IMG/VR virus record: IMGVR_UViG_3300026295_000001
Location: 1-47,750 of that record
Direction: 5' to 3' (one strand)
Length of the DNA stretch: 47,750 nucleotides
Source: a virus
The notes beneath the pieces are model-generated. The model was given only the letters and a program-made list of their open reading frames with translations. It was not told the origin of the DNA and made no database searches. Shown piece by piece: positions 8,501 through 17,588 of this stretch. Within the stretch, counting starts at the first letter, position 1. Every line of letters begins with the position of its first letter. A program made the translations under genes and the position numbers.

Positions 8501-9730
8501 GTGACGCTGCCGGGGCGGCCGTGGCAGTTCGGGGGCACCTACGGTGAGCGCGAGGTCCCCGAAATCGGGTATTACGGCCCCACCAATCCCGGCCACGAGC
8601 TGGCGCAGGCGGTGCTCGGGGCGCGCGCCGCGAAGCGGCAGGACGAAGAAGCGGCGTCCCTGGAAAAAGAGCGGCAGGCGATGGCGGCGTGGCGGCAGGC
8701 GCAAGCCGACCGCGAGAGCCGGATGGACCCCTTGAACGAGGCGGTCGCTCGCGCGCGGCTGCGCGGGATGGGCGTTCGCATGCCCGGAGAGATGCCCGAG
8801 GGCCCGGCGATGCGGACGGACACGCAGGGCGGATTGCCGCCAGCCGGGCAGTTCGGCGCCCACGGGGGCGGTGGTCTTGCTGGTACGGCGCAGGATCCCT
8901 CCATGCAGCGTCCTACGCTCGGCGGAGGCTCGCCCGGTCTCGCTGGCACCACGCAGGACCCGCGGCTCGCTGGCACCGCGCACACCTTGCCGGGCGCCTT
9001 CAATCCCGTTACCGGCGCGCACAACCCGGCCGACATCGACCTGGGCGGCGGGTATTCGATGCCGTACAGTGCGACACCCGAAGCACGCCAGGCACTCTCC
9101 GCGCAGCAGCTCATGGAGTCCGGGATTCCGAACATGACGCCGGGGCTCGCGCTCTACCTGTCCGAGCACCCGGAGCACGTAGGGCCGATGCTGGCGCAGG
9201 CGCACAGTCGCAGCAGCAACGATCCATACGGGCCGGAGTCCACCGCCTTCCACGAGCACATGCGCGTGTTCGATGCGGAGCACCCGCTGCGCGATCAGCC
9301 GGAGATCAGCTTGGCTGGCGCGCTGCAGGAGGTCGACCGGCTGTATGGCAAGGGGATGCCGGGCGGCGCGGCCGAGACGCTCGGCGCCGACCGCCGGATG
9401 GAGCTCGCGCAGCAGATGACGCGGCGCGGGTTCCCAGCCGCGCGGATGCCACTGTCCGGGATCGGCGATCGCAACGCCCGCTTCCAGGCTCGCACGGGTC
9501 GTACGTTGCCGACGCCGTCGCCCGAGGAGCAGACGCAGGACACCCAGGGCGCGGCCCGCGCACGGCAACTCGGCGCGATCCGGAGCATGATCCCGAAGGG
9601 CGCAGATCCCACGCGGGTGCGCGAGATCCTCCGCCAGCACGGCGTCACGGACGAGGAGGCCGCCGGGATCCTGAACCCACCGGCCGCGCCCAAGGCGCCG
9701 CGGGCGCCTGGCGCGGGGAGCCGGTTCTGA
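8501..9730 (+). CDS. Internal virion / ejection protein
   Basis: 409 aa from GTG 8501. The N-terminal 90 residues contain a charged helix rich in Gln, Glu, Lys and Arg. Residues about 115-185 are Gly/Pro-rich and repeat LAGTAQDP, LAGTTQDP and LAGTAHT. The C-terminal 230 residues are helical (ARQALSAQQLMESGIPNMT). It overlaps the next gene by four bases. Composition and position between the gp14-like protein and the giant ejection protein suggest a capsid-internal protein. No catalytic motif is visible. Confidence 0.66.
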   Translation: MTLPGRPWQFGGTYGEREVPEIGYYGPTNPGHELAQAVLGARAAKRQDEEAASLEKERQAMAAWRQAQADRESRMDPLNEAVARARLRGMGVRMPGEMPEGPAMRTDTQGGLPPAGQFGAHGGGGLAGTAQDPSMQRPTLGGGSPGLAGTTQDPRLAGTAHTLPGAFNPVTGAHNPADIDLGGGYSMPYSATPEARQALSAQQLMESGIPNMTPGLALYLSEHPEHVGPMLAQAHSRSSNDPYGPESTAFHEHMRVFDAEHPLRDQPEISLAGALQEVDRLYGKGMPGGAAETLGADRRMELAQQMTRRGFPAARMPLSGIGDRNARFQARTGRTLPTPSPEEQTQDTQGAARARQLGAIRSMIPKGADPTRVREILRQHGVTDEEAAGILNPPAAPKAPRAPGAGSRF

Positions 9731-12700
9731 CCGGACCGCCGATCGACTTCGACGCGCTGCGTGAGGACCTGTCCGGCCTCACGCAGGAACCCGCGGCGCC
9801 GCGCCCGCGCAAACAGAGTCAGCCGATTGACCTTGTCGCGCTCGCTGAGGACCTGAAGGGCGCGCACCCCGCCACTGCGCCGCCGCTGCCCGCCAGCCCA
9901 AGTGTCAGTCCCGCGCGTGGTCGACAATTCCCTGACATTTCGCCGCGCTACGATCGGCTCGGCGAGCCGATGAACGAAGCCGCGCGCGACATCGAGACCG
10001 CGCGCGGCGGTGTGGCTACGGACACCAGCTCGACGGCGGAGCGGGCGCGGCGATTCGGCCAGGGCGCAGTACTCTCGATGGGCCTGCCCTTCCAGCCGCT
10101 CTCGCCGGAGGAGGCCCGTGCGCCGGCGACGCAGGCCGCGGCAACCCGGTACGGTCCCGCCGCTGTCGAGCGCGTGCAGCGCCTGGCGGCCCAGCCCGGG
10201 ACGCCGGCGGGCGACCGACCGAGTCTTGCGCGCCGACTGTTCGAGGCGAGTCCGCTCGGCATCGTGCCGGGCCTGTTGCGGCGCGAGCCGGAGGCGTACG
10301 GCGGCCTGGCCGGCATGGTGCTCCAGGGCGAAGTGCTCCGCCCCGGACCGGGCACGGCGCTGGTCCGCGGGGCCGAAGGAGAAGTCGGGGCGGCCGCCGC
10401 GTTCCGGACGCTGGGCCTCGACCCCAGAACCGCCACGGAAGCCGATGTCATGGCGGCCGCGCGCGAGGCGGCGCAGCGCACCCATCCCGACGTCGCGCCC
10501 GCCGATCGAGTGGCTCGTGGGGGCCCGGCGGATCCCATCGTTGCCGCCCAGGAGTTCAACGCGGCGATGGAGGCGCGCGCGGCCGCGCTGGCGGCGCTGG
10601 GACGGGACCGGCCGGCCCAAGGGTTCCAGGCGCCCGGGGCCGAAGAGACGCAGTTCCGCGCGCGCCAGGCCCAGAGGCCAGCGCCCCCAGCCCAGACGGA
10701 GACGGCGGCCCCTGTGGTCACGCCGCCGCCCGGCCGTGGTGCGGACGTGTTGCGGACGATGTCTGACGAGGAGCTCGCCGCCCAGGGGCCGCTCGGCTCG
10801 ACGCCGCCACCGGAGGCCTCTGCCGCCGCGCGTCCCGGAGTTCCTGCACCGCTGCCGCTGGACATCATCAAGCGGGAGCTCGAGCGTACGGCGCCGGAGG
10901 CGATGGAGGGGTCGCCCCGCGCCCAGGAAGCCCCAGGCGAGGCGATCGGCGCTTCGCGCGCCCCGGAACCTCGGTCCGCCGAACCATCATCGGTCGACCG
11001 GGCGCGGGCTGCGCTCCGCCGGTTGGCGAGTGAGTACGTCGTGGCGACCTCCCAGAAGATCCACATGAAGACCGGCCGGAACCTTGGCATGACGCCCGAG
11101 CAGCATCGGGCCTACGACGTGCAGCATGAGGCGAAGGTCGACGCCGTGCTGAGGGACCTGAACGACGCGGAGTTGGAGCAGCTGTTGTCCGGGACGAACC
11201 GTGAGTCGCGTGCTGAGGGCCGGTCCATCACGCCCAACGACGACCGCGGGGCACCGGACTTCGCGGCTCGCGAACTCATGCGGCGTGAGTCGGCCGAGGC
11301 CGCCTCGTCTGAGGCGGTTCCAGCAGGCGCCCCGCACGACCAGGCGGCTGTGCAGGAGGGTCTGTTCGGCGAGCAGACGCTCGCTGGAAAGGAGCAGGCG
11401 GAGCTCTTACCAGAGACGGCGGGGCAGCCGACCGCGAAGCTCAAGGCCGAGAAGATCGCGCCCGAGGAAGTCGGCCGCGTACAGCGCGAAGGCGCCGAGC
11501 CCGCGGGCGAGCGGCCAGCGGCGCTGCCGCTGGAAGGCAGACCCGGTGAGGCTCGGTTGCCTGACGAGGCGTACAGCCACGGGACCCGGACGCCCAGCGC
11601 CTACATGGAACTCCTGAATCGTGAGACGGCGCTCCGCCAGCAGATCGAGTCCAGACTGGAGGCTGGCGCCCAACTACCACCCGATCTAACGCGGCAGCAC
11701 CAGGACGCGCAGCGTGCCCTCGGCGAGGCGTTCCAGCGCGGCGAGAACGTAGGCCCAGAGCGCAAGCCAGTCTTGGGGCCAGTGCGGATGCCCGGGAAGC
11801 CGGGCGGTCGATGGGAAGCCGCCGCGCGTGGACTTGAGGGCTTCATCGGTACCGGCCCCGAGAGCGTCACGCCCGAAGACCTCGCTAAGACCAAGGTCAT
11901 CGGGAAGCGGCGGCCCGAGCGCATCACTGCGGCGACCTACACGGCGAAGAGTGGGAAGGTCTACGAGGGACAGACACACGACCAGGCGTTCGCAAAAGGC
12001 GCCGCCGCAGGCGAGCCGGAGCTTCACGGCTACCCGGAGATCGACCGCGAGGAACCCGACCAGGACGCAGGGCTCGCCCTTGAAGACCGCGCCGGGTTCC
12101 GCACTTCGAGGGGGCGAGTGGTCGATCGCGAAGAGGCCGGTAAGATCGCGGAGCGCGCCGACCAACTCACGCGCGAAGGAGAAGAGGCTCGAGCTCTAAC
12201 CAAGCGTGCGGGACTCGACGCGGTGGACCTTGAGCCGAGCAGCTTACCGAAGAGTAAGAACGTCGCCCGTCACGCCGAGCTCACGGCACAGATCGCACGC
12301 GACGAGCAGATCACGGGCGCCGGCACCTCGCAGAGCACCTTCACAGACGTGGGCGGTCACATCGGGCAGCCGGGCCAGAAGTTCACGCGCACGTTCGCCA
12401 AGGGCCCGGCCTACGCGGCGCGCGGCCGTCTCGCCCAGGCGCGGAAGCGGCTCGCCGATCTCGAGAAGACGATGGCGCCGGACGAGCTCGCGCAGGCGCG
12501 CGCAGCAGCGACCGAAGCCGGAGCCACGGTGGCGCAGGAGACGTCCGAGAGAATCGCGCAGGGAGGCAAAACCTCAGCTCAGCTCGAGCGCGAAGGCATC
12601 GAGCGGGAGTCCGAGGGCGAGAAGCCGGACTACGAGGCGCTCGCCGCCAAGCAGGCGGGCCCGATCCCGCCGGCCATGAAGGATCTCATCCACCAGCGGC

Positions 12701-15198
12701 TCATCGAGTACGGGGACACCAAGGAGGAGCTGGACGGTCTGCCGCCACTCGAGCTCGCGAACCGAGCGCTCGAGCGCGAGGTCCTCTCGCCATCCGAAGA
12801 GACGCGGCTGCTCGACGCCGTGTGGCCCGACATGGGCGCGCTGCTCCGTGCCCGGCGCAAGGGCGCGCCGATTCCGCAGGTCACCGTGCCCCAGCGCTCC
12901 GTCCGCGACGAGTTCCGCAAGCAGCTCTATCCGGAGAAGCGGGGGCCGGAAGCGCAGGTCGCCGGCCGACTCCTGCGCCGAGCGATCGGTGAGATGCGGC
13001 GCGACAAGGCGATCTACCGCCAGGAGCTCAAGGACGCGCGGCGGTTGCCCGGTGTCGACCTCTCTACTCCCGCCGGGATCGAGTGGTACGACCTCTCCGA
13101 ACGACCGGGGACGCCAGACGTAGCAGGATTGACGAAGCTCGACCCCAAGCTCCAGGAAGCGACGCGAGTGATCCGCAGCCTCTACGCCGGATTGATCCGC
13201 GACATCCAGGCGCTCGGTACCGGCAAGCTCGAAATGCCGATCGAGAACTACATGGGGCACGGGTGGAAGGATCCAGAGGCGGCGAAGAAGGTCTACCGCG
13301 AGCTGTCACAGTCCCAGGCGCGTCGCCCGCTCGCCGGCTCCAAGGCGTTCCTGAAGGAGCGGACGATCCCGCGGCTCGTCGACGGCCTGCGCCGCGGTCT
13401 CGAACCGATCACGAAGAACGGCGTTGATCTGAACCTCTGGAAGATGGACCAGATGCGGAAGTACCTCTTCGCGCAGCGGTTCATGCAGGACGCGAAGGGC
13501 GAAGGGATCGCGCGCTTCTTCCGGGTCGGTGAGAACCTCCCGGACGGCTGGGGCCGCGTCGAAGACCCGACGTTCGCCGTCTATGGCCGAACCGAGGCCG
13601 GTGAGCTCGTCCTGCGCGGCCACTGGGGAATGCCGACGACGGCCCGCGACCTCGTGATGAACTACCTGTCGCCAGGACTCCGCGGCAACCCCATCGCCAA
13701 CGCCTGGCTCGGCGCGGCGAACAGCATGGTCCAGTGGAAGCTCGGCGCCTCCGGGTTCCACGCGGGCTTCTCGACCTACACCGGGGCAATCTCGCGCGTC
13801 GCGCTCGCGATCGGGAAGATGCGTACCGGTCGGGCCCCGGCTGGTCCACCAACAAAGGGCGACGTCCTCGGCGGTGCCGCGGGTGCCGCAGCCGGGATCG
13901 TACTCGGTGGCCCCGGTGGCGCGGGCCTCGGGCTGATCCTCGGGGGTGCGGCGGGCCGCCTGCTCCAGAAGGGACTCGCGCTCAAGGCGGTGTACCTGGA
14001 TCCCGGCGCCGGCACCCTGCTCGAGCAGCGACTCGCCGACCTCATGGCCCGCGCCGGCGGGCAGGCGGAGATGCCGGGCGAGTACCGGACGGCGACGGTG
14101 CAGGCGCTCAAGGCGGCGGCGCGGAGTGGGAACCTCCCGAAAGCTGTGGCTCACACGCTGGCGCTCGCACTGCAGAGCCTTGCCTGGCCGACGATGCAGT
14201 TCTACGTCCCGCTCATCAAGATGGGTGCCTTCTCCGATCTGATGCAGGCGGAGGCGGAACGGCTGGGGCCGCTCGCGACCGAGGCGCAGGTCGACGCCGC
14301 GGCGCAGAGGGTCTGGCACTCGATCGACAACCGCTTCGGTCAGGTCTCCTACGACACGCGCTTCTGGAACAACGCCCTGAAGCACGTGATGATGGGGACG
14401 ATCCAGGCGGTTGGCTGGGACGCCGGGACGGTGGACGAGCTCGTGGGTGGGTTGAAGGACGGGCTCGGCGGCAAGCCGTCACCGCGGCTCGACTTCCTGC
14501 TCGCCCTGCCGCTCACCGTGGCGCTGATCGGGATCCTGACCCAGTATGCCCTCACTGGCGAGGGGCCGTCGAGCGTGCAGGATGTCTTCGAGCCCCGCAA
14601 CGGCAAGGTGGACGAGTTCGGGAACCCGGAGCGGGTGACGCCGGCCACGTACATGAAGGACATCCTGGGCTTCATACGCCACCCGGTGAATACTGCGGTC
14701 AACAAGCTCAACCCGCTGATCGGCTTCCTGGGCCGGCTGCTCTCGAACCGCGACTTCTACGGCAACAAGTGGCGGAACGAGAACGACCCTGTGACCGACC
14801 AGCTCAAGCAGTCGTGGAAGTTCGTACGCGACGAGTGGGCCCCGATCTCAGTGAAGAACGTGCAGGAGGAGCGCCGGCGGGGCGTCACCGGCGGCGGCAG
14901 TCTCCTGCCGATGGTGGGTATCACCCCAGCGTCGCGCGAGGCGGTCCGAACGAAGGCGCAGAACCTGATGATCCAGATGCTGCGGGAGCGGACCCCGGCC
15001 CGGACGCCCGAGGAGCAGGAAGCGGCGCTCGCGAAGCGTGAGGAGCGTCAGGGGTTGTCGCCTGAGCAGCGGCTCGTGGGCATGTTCCGTAAATTGTCCC
15101 CCGACCAGCGCCACCAGGTCTACGCGGCGGCGAACGAACGGGAGCGTGAGATGTTCGGCCCCTACGTGGAGCGGCGAATGAAAGCATACAGGCAGTAG
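9727..15198 (+). CDS. Giant ejection/internal virion protein with embedded DnaJ-like J domain
   Basis: About 1,823 aa if translation starts at CTG 9727, which overlaps the previous stop (CTGA) and follows GGGGAG at a 6-base gap. No ATG or GTG nearby precedes the first repeat of the PIDFDALREDL / PIDLVALAEDL pair (residues about 4-50). Residues about 224-292 form a J domain: LGLDP at 229, the HPD motif at 253-255 and a final EFNAAMEAR helix. Residues 733-815 hold a module ending in GFRTSRGRVVDREEA that I recall from other phage proteins. Residues 1379-1413 are a Gly-rich hydrophobic segment and 1589-1609 a membrane helix (LALPLTVALIGILTQYAL). Length, composition and position suggest the DNA-ejection protein; polyvalent-protein character is likely. 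No lysozyme or transglycosylase motif was found. Confidence 0.75.
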   Translation: MTGPPIDFDALREDLSGLTQEPAAPRPRKQSQPIDLVALAEDLKGAHPATAPPLPASPSVSPARGRQFPDISPRYDRLGEPMNEAARDIETARGGVATDTSSTAERARRFGQGAVLSMGLPFQPLSPEEARAPATQAAATRYGPAAVERVQRLAAQPGTPAGDRPSLARRLFEASPLGIVPGLLRREPEAYGGLAGMVLQGEVLRPGPGTALVRGAEGEVGAAAAFRTLGLDPRTATEADVMAAAREAAQRTHPDVAPADRVARGGPADPIVAAQEFNAAMEARAAALAALGRDRPAQGFQAPGAEETQFRARQAQRPAPPAQTETAAPVVTPPPGRGADVLRTMSDEELAAQGPLGSTPPPEASAAARPGVPAPLPLDIIKRELERTAPEAMEGSPRAQEAPGEAIGASRAPEPRSAEPSSVDRARAALRRLASEYVVATSQKIHMKTGRNLGMTPEQHRAYDVQHEAKVDAVLRDLNDAELEQLLSGTNRESRAEGRSITPNDDRGAPDFAARELMRRESAEAASSEAVPAGAPHDQAAVQEGLFGEQTLAGKEQAELLPETAGQPTAKLKAEKIAPEEVGRVQREGAEPAGERPAALPLEGRPGEARLPDEAYSHGTRTPSAYMELLNRETALRQQIESRLEAGAQLPPDLTRQHQDAQRALGEAFQRGENVGPERKPVLGPVRMPGKPGGRWEAAARGLEGFIGTGPESVTPEDLAKTKVIGKRRPERITAATYTAKSGKVYEGQTHDQAFAKGAAAGEPELHGYPEIDREEPDQDAGLALEDRAGFRTSRGRVVDREEAGKIAERADQLTREGEEARALTKRAGLDAVDLEPSSLPKSKNVARHAELTAQIARDEQITGAGTSQSTFTDVGGHIGQPGQKFTRTFAKGPAYAARGRLAQARKRLADLEKTMAPDELAQARAAATEAGATVAQETSERIAQGGKTSAQLEREGIERESEGEKPDYEALAAKQAGPIPPAMKDLIHQRLIEYGDTKEELDGLPPLELANRALEREVLSPSEETRLLDAVWPDMGALLRARRKGAPIPQVTVPQRSVRDEFRKQLYPEKRGPEAQVAGRLLRRAIGEMRRDKAIYRQELKDARRLPGVDLSTPAGIEWYDLSERPGTPDVAGLTKLDPKLQEATRVIRSLYAGLIRDIQALGTGKLEMPIENYMGHGWKDPEAAKKVYRELSQSQARRPLAGSKAFLKERTIPRLVDGLRRGLEPITKNGVDLNLWKMDQMRKYLFAQRFMQDAKGEGIARFFRVGENLPDGWGRVEDPTFAVYGRTEAGELVLRGHWGMPTTARDLVMNYLSPGLRGNPIANAWLGAANSMVQWKLGASGFHAGFSTYTGAISRVALAIGKMRTGRAPAGPPTKGDVLGGAAGAAAGIVLGGPGGAGLGLILGGAAGRLLQKGLALKAVYLDPGAGTLLEQRLADLMARAGGQAEMPGEYRTATVQALKAAARSGNLPKAVAHTLALALQSLAWPTMQFYVPLIKMGAFSDLMQAEAERLGPLATEAQVDAAAQRVWHSIDNRFGQVSYDTRFWNNALKHVMMGTIQAVGWDAGTVDELVGGLKDGLGGKPSPRLDFLLALPLTVALIGILTQYALTGEGPSSVQDVFEPRNGKVDEFGNPERVTPATYMKDILGFIRHPVNTAVNKLNPLIGFLGRLLSNRDFYGNKWRNENDPVTDQLKQSWKFVRDEWAPISVKNVQEERRRGVTGGGSLLPMVGITPASREAVRTKAQNLMIQMLRERTPARTPEEQEAALAKREERQGLSPEQRLVGMFRKLSPDQRHQVYAAANEREREMFGPYVERRMKAYRQ

Positions 15199-15199
15199 G

Positions 15200-15412
15200 A
15201 TGACGGAGGCCGAACGTGATGCAGCACTCCAGGAACTCGTCGCCCTGCGCGCCGCGCTCCTTGCCGAGCAGCAGCGAATCGCGCGAACGATCCACGAGCT
15301 CTTGAACGTCTTGGCTGTCATCAAGGGCGAAGTTGACCTGGCCGCCGACCGCGGCCGTGCACTGATCGAGGATTTCTACCAGCGCTGGCCGGAGGTCAAG
15401 GACATCAAATGA
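15200..15412 (+). CDS. Small coiled-coil protein of the lysis cassette
   Basis: 70 aa, starting one base after the giant protein's stop and ending in an ATGA overlap with the holin candidate. It is almost one continuous helix (ERDAALQELVALRAALLAEQ) with heptad spacing of Leu and Ala, no signal peptide and no membrane segment. It could be a regulator of the holin or a small virion partner. Family not recognised. Confidence 0.65.
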   Translation: MTEAERDAALQELVALRAALLAEQQRIARTIHELLNVLAVIKGEVDLAADRGRALIEDFYQRWPEVKDIK

Positions 15413-15744
15413 CAGATCCCAACCTGCCTGCGAACGGCCCTGCGGCACTCCACTACCGGCACGTCCGGACGATCACCGGGGTATGCGGCATGATCGCCGG
15501 GATCGCGCTCTTTGTGCTGATTCAGGAGCTCCGGTCGACGACGGCCGCCGCGCTCCTCGCGAAGGGGTGCCCGACGCCGGCGACGGTACTTCCTAGCACA
15601 CTCCAGGCGACCTACGACCTCATCATCCCCGTGGGGGTGCCGCTGTTTATCGTCGTGATGGGGGTGCAGCTCTTCAGCCCGACCGCGTTCGGCCAGGTGG
15701 TGGCCGCGGTGCGCTCGCTCCTGCCGTGGACGAAGGGCCCCTGA
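15409..15744 (+). CDS. Holin candidate, two membrane segments
   Basis: 111 aa. Two hydrophobic segments (TGVCGMIAGIALFVLI, about residues 23-39; DLIIPVGVPLFIVVMGVQLF, about 70-89) flank a loop with one Cys. The N-terminus carries His and Arg and the C-terminus is basic (SLLPWTKGP). Size, topology and its position one base before the lysozyme gene fit a class II-like holin, which would open the inner membrane for the endolysin. No sequence family is recognised, so the call rests on topology and context. Confidence 0.65.
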   Translation: MTDPNLPANGPAALHYRHVRTITGVCGMIAGIALFVLIQELRSTTAAALLAKGCPTPATVLPSTLQATYDLIIPVGVPLFIVVMGVQLFSPTAFGQVVAAVRSLLPWTKGP

Positions 15745-15745
15745 C

Positions 15746-16231
15746 GTGGACCTGAGCCAGGCGGGCGCCGCGTTCACCACGGCCGAAGAGGGCGGCGGCT
15801 TCGCGACGGTCTACCACGACCAATCGGCGCTGCCAACGGTGGGAGTGGGTCATCTGCTCACCAAGAGCGAACTCACGTCCGGCAAGATCAACATTCGCAA
15901 CATCCTGTTCCCCTGGGAGGAAGGGCTGTCGCCGGCAGCGATCGCCGCACTGTTCGAGCAGGACATGAGCGCCGTGGCTGCGGCGGTAACGGCGGCGGTG
16001 AAGGTACCGCTCACGCAGGCCCAGTTCGACGTCCTCTGTGACTTCACGTTCAACTGTGGGGTAGACGCCTTCATGCACTCCACACTCCTGAAGCTCTTGA
16101 ACCAGGGCGACTACGCCGCGGTGCCGGGCCAGCTCCGGCGCTGGGTCTACTCGAAGGGTCAGCGGCTGCCCGTCCTCGCGGCGCGGCGTGAGCGCGAGAT
16201 CGCCCTTTGGAAAGGGGAGTCCGTGCCATGA
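15746..16231 (+). CDS. Phage lysozyme (GH24 endolysin)
   Basis: 161 aa from GTG 15746. The muramidase signature of the T4/P22 lysozyme family is present: E14/E15 before GGGF, then VYHDQSALPTVGVGH, giving the catalytic Glu-Asp-Thr set with D25 and T31. Later it has QAQFDVLCDFTFNCGVDAF, the conserved helix around the substrate cleft, and FMHSTLLKLLNQGDY. There is no signal peptide, so export would depend on the holin just upstream. It would cut the glycan strands of peptidoglycan between MurNAc and GlcNAc. Confidence 0.9.
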   Translation: MDLSQAGAAFTTAEEGGGFATVYHDQSALPTVGVGHLLTKSELTSGKINIRNILFPWEEGLSPAAIAALFEQDMSAVAAAVTAAVKVPLTQAQFDVLCDFTFNCGVDAFMHSTLLKLLNQGDYAAVPGQLRRWVYSKGQRLPVLAARREREIALWKGESVP

Positions 16232-16731
16232 AAACGCCCTCCGAGCTGTTCCTCCGCCTCTGCCTCGCTATGTCTGTCCTCCTGGTCTTCATGCTCATCG
16301 CGCAGTGCCTCCTCGGTCAGGCGCCTCGTGCGCACTACCGCCACGACGGGGTGTGGGTGCTTCCCGATTCCCTGCTCACGCCCGGTGCGATCGAGACCTC
16401 GGACACCGCCATCGTGTGCCACCGCACCACGAAGGCGCTGCGCCACGTGACGGCGGCGATGCACCACGCAATCTTCGCCGAGTACGGAATCCCGTGGGCA
16501 AAGCACGCCGGCTACGAGGACGATCACATCATCAGCCTCGAGCTCGGGGGGATGAATGTGAACGCCAACCGCTTCCCGCAGCCCTACCCGCAGGCCCACT
16601 CGAAGGACTCCGTGGAGAACTGGGCACACCGCCAGGTCTGTAACGGCCGGCTGGCTCTTTGGTACGTCCAGCGCCAGATTGCAGACGACTGGGTGGTACT
16701 CTACCGCGCCATGAAAGGACGGCACCCATGA
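16228..16731 (+). CDS. Secreted or membrane-anchored HNH-type nuclease
   Basis: 167 aa, with an ATGA overlap to the lysozyme. Residues 8-30 (LFLRLCLAMSVLLVFMLIAQ) form a signal peptide or anchor. The mature part has the core YEDDHIISLELGGM followed by NRFPQPYPQAHSKDSVENW and a C-terminal helix (VQRQIADDWVVLYRAM). This DH-x-x-S-LELGG / N-x-x-PQPY / KD-x-x-EN pattern belongs to a broad bacterial group of small HNH-like endonucleases; D-H of DDH and the later Asn and His are the likely metal ligands. A nuclease in the envelope inside a lysis cassette might degrade host or competing DNA. Predicted activity is untested. Confidence 0.68.
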   Translation: MKTPSELFLRLCLAMSVLLVFMLIAQCLLGQAPRAHYRHDGVWVLPDSLLTPGAIETSDTAIVCHRTTKALRHVTAAMHHAIFAEYGIPWAKHAGYEDDHIISLELGGMNVNANRFPQPYPQAHSKDSVENWAHRQVCNGRLALWYVQRQIADDWVVLYRAMKGRHP

Positions 16732-16913
16732 GGCACACTGTTTTTACTGTGTTTTTACTGTTGCTCGTCGTGGCCTGCAGCGATCGACCGGCGGCCGTTC
16801 CGCCGGCGGCCGACACCACCGTGGCGAAGCCGGACAGCGAGCATCACGGTGACCACGACAAGGATCACGGGAAGAAACCCAAGCACCACGACGACAAGGA
16901 CCACCACTCGTGA
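16728..16913 (+). CDS. His-rich lipoprotein, o-spanin candidate
   Basis: 61 aa, with an ATGA overlap to the gene before. The signal peptide ends in the lipobox VVAC (Cys17), so the mature protein is a lipid-anchored peptide of about 45 residues. It starts Pro/Ala-rich and ends in a stretch of His, Asp and Lys (SEHHGDHDKDHGKK and onward). Small outer-membrane lipoproteins overlapping an inner-membrane coiled-coil gene are typical of Rz/Rz1 spanin pairs, and the next gene fits the partner. The metal-binding-like His/Asp tail is not typical of spanins. Confidence 0.6.
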   Translation: MRHTVFTVFLLLLVVACSDRPAAVPPAADTTVAKPDSEHHGDHDKDHGKKPKHHDDKDHHS

Positions 16914-17491
16914 CCTGGCCCCAGCATATCACGGGGCGGCTCCTCTGGCTCGTCGCGGGGCTCGTCCTCGCGTCCGCCGCGTGGCGCGCCTTCTCGCCCA
17001 CCCAACCGGACAAGGCGGACGCCTGGCTCAAGGTCGGTGACAAGTACCGGTGGACGGTCCGTGGCCTCTTAGGGCAGCGGGCGACGGCGGATGCCGCCAC
17101 GAAGCGCGTGACCGCCCTGTACGTGCAGGCGCAGCGTCACAGCGATTCGACCACGCAGGCGTATCACGACGCGATCGCCGCACTCCCGCAGGGGACGCCG
17201 GGGCGCGAGATTCTCGTGCTCAAGGAGCGATGTGACGATGCGCTGGCCGGTCTACAACGGACCCTTCAGCTCTGCGCCCAACGCGGGGATTCCCTCCAAC
17301 AGTGGGGCGCGCTGAACTTCCAGCTCTATGAGGGCGCCGCACCCCGGCTTGCCCAGGCGGATTCGATCATCGCCGCCAACCAGAAGGCCGGGCAGTGCCG
17401 GTTCCTGGTCTTCAAGTGCCCGTCGCGATCGCGCGTGGCCGAGGTGTTCTTCGTCATCGGCGTCGGCGCCGGGGTTGCCTTGACGCGCTGA
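16910..17491 (+). CDS. Membrane-anchored coiled-coil protein, i-spanin candidate
   Basis: 193 aa from GTG 16910 (GTGA overlap). Residues about 9-26 (GRLLWLVAGLVLASAAWR) form one N-terminal membrane helix, followed by about 140 residues of helix with coiled-coil character and two Cys (CDDALAGLQRTLQLCAQ). Another hydrophobic stretch closes the protein (EVFFVIGVGAGVALT). Following lysozyme and lipoprotein genes, it fits an inner-membrane spanin or a lysis regulator. The second hydrophobic end is unusual for an i-spanin. Confidence 0.6.
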   Translation: MTWPQHITGRLLWLVAGLVLASAAWRAFSPTQPDKADAWLKVGDKYRWTVRGLLGQRATADAATKRVTALYVQAQRHSDSTTQAYHDAIAALPQGTPGREILVLKERCDDALAGLQRTLQLCAQRGDSLQQWGALNFQLYEGAAPRLAQADSIIAANQKAGQCRFLVFKCPSRSRVAEVFFVIGVGAGVALTR

Positions 17492-17508
17492 ACGCCACCT
17501 AGTAAACT
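17480..17508 (+). promoter_or_regulatory. Sigma70-like promoter with AGTAAACT -10 element
   Basis: TTGACG at 17480-17485 and TAAACT at 17503-17508 are separated by exactly 17 bases. The -10 lies in the shared element TAGTAAACT (17500-17508). The -35 overlaps the 3' end of the last lysis gene. Transcription would begin near 17515 and enter the 597-base gap that contains the tRNA-like element. Confidence 0.6.
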
Positions 17509-17588
17509 GCGTCACGCGGGCTCGAAGGGCCGGGCAGACCCAGGGTAGGAGCCACGTAAGGAGACAACCGGCACCGGGGCCCGTATTC

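Noticed and set aside
8689-9726. Upstream extension of the giant ejection protein frame
   Set aside because: Arg- and Gly-rich without domain features and fully overlapping the well-supported 8501 gene; the real start is near 9727.
16737-16765. Repeated TTTTTACTGTG as an operator
   Set aside because: It lies in the signal peptide codons of the lipoprotein, where Phe/Leu codons explain it; only distantly like the AGTAAACT element on the other strand.
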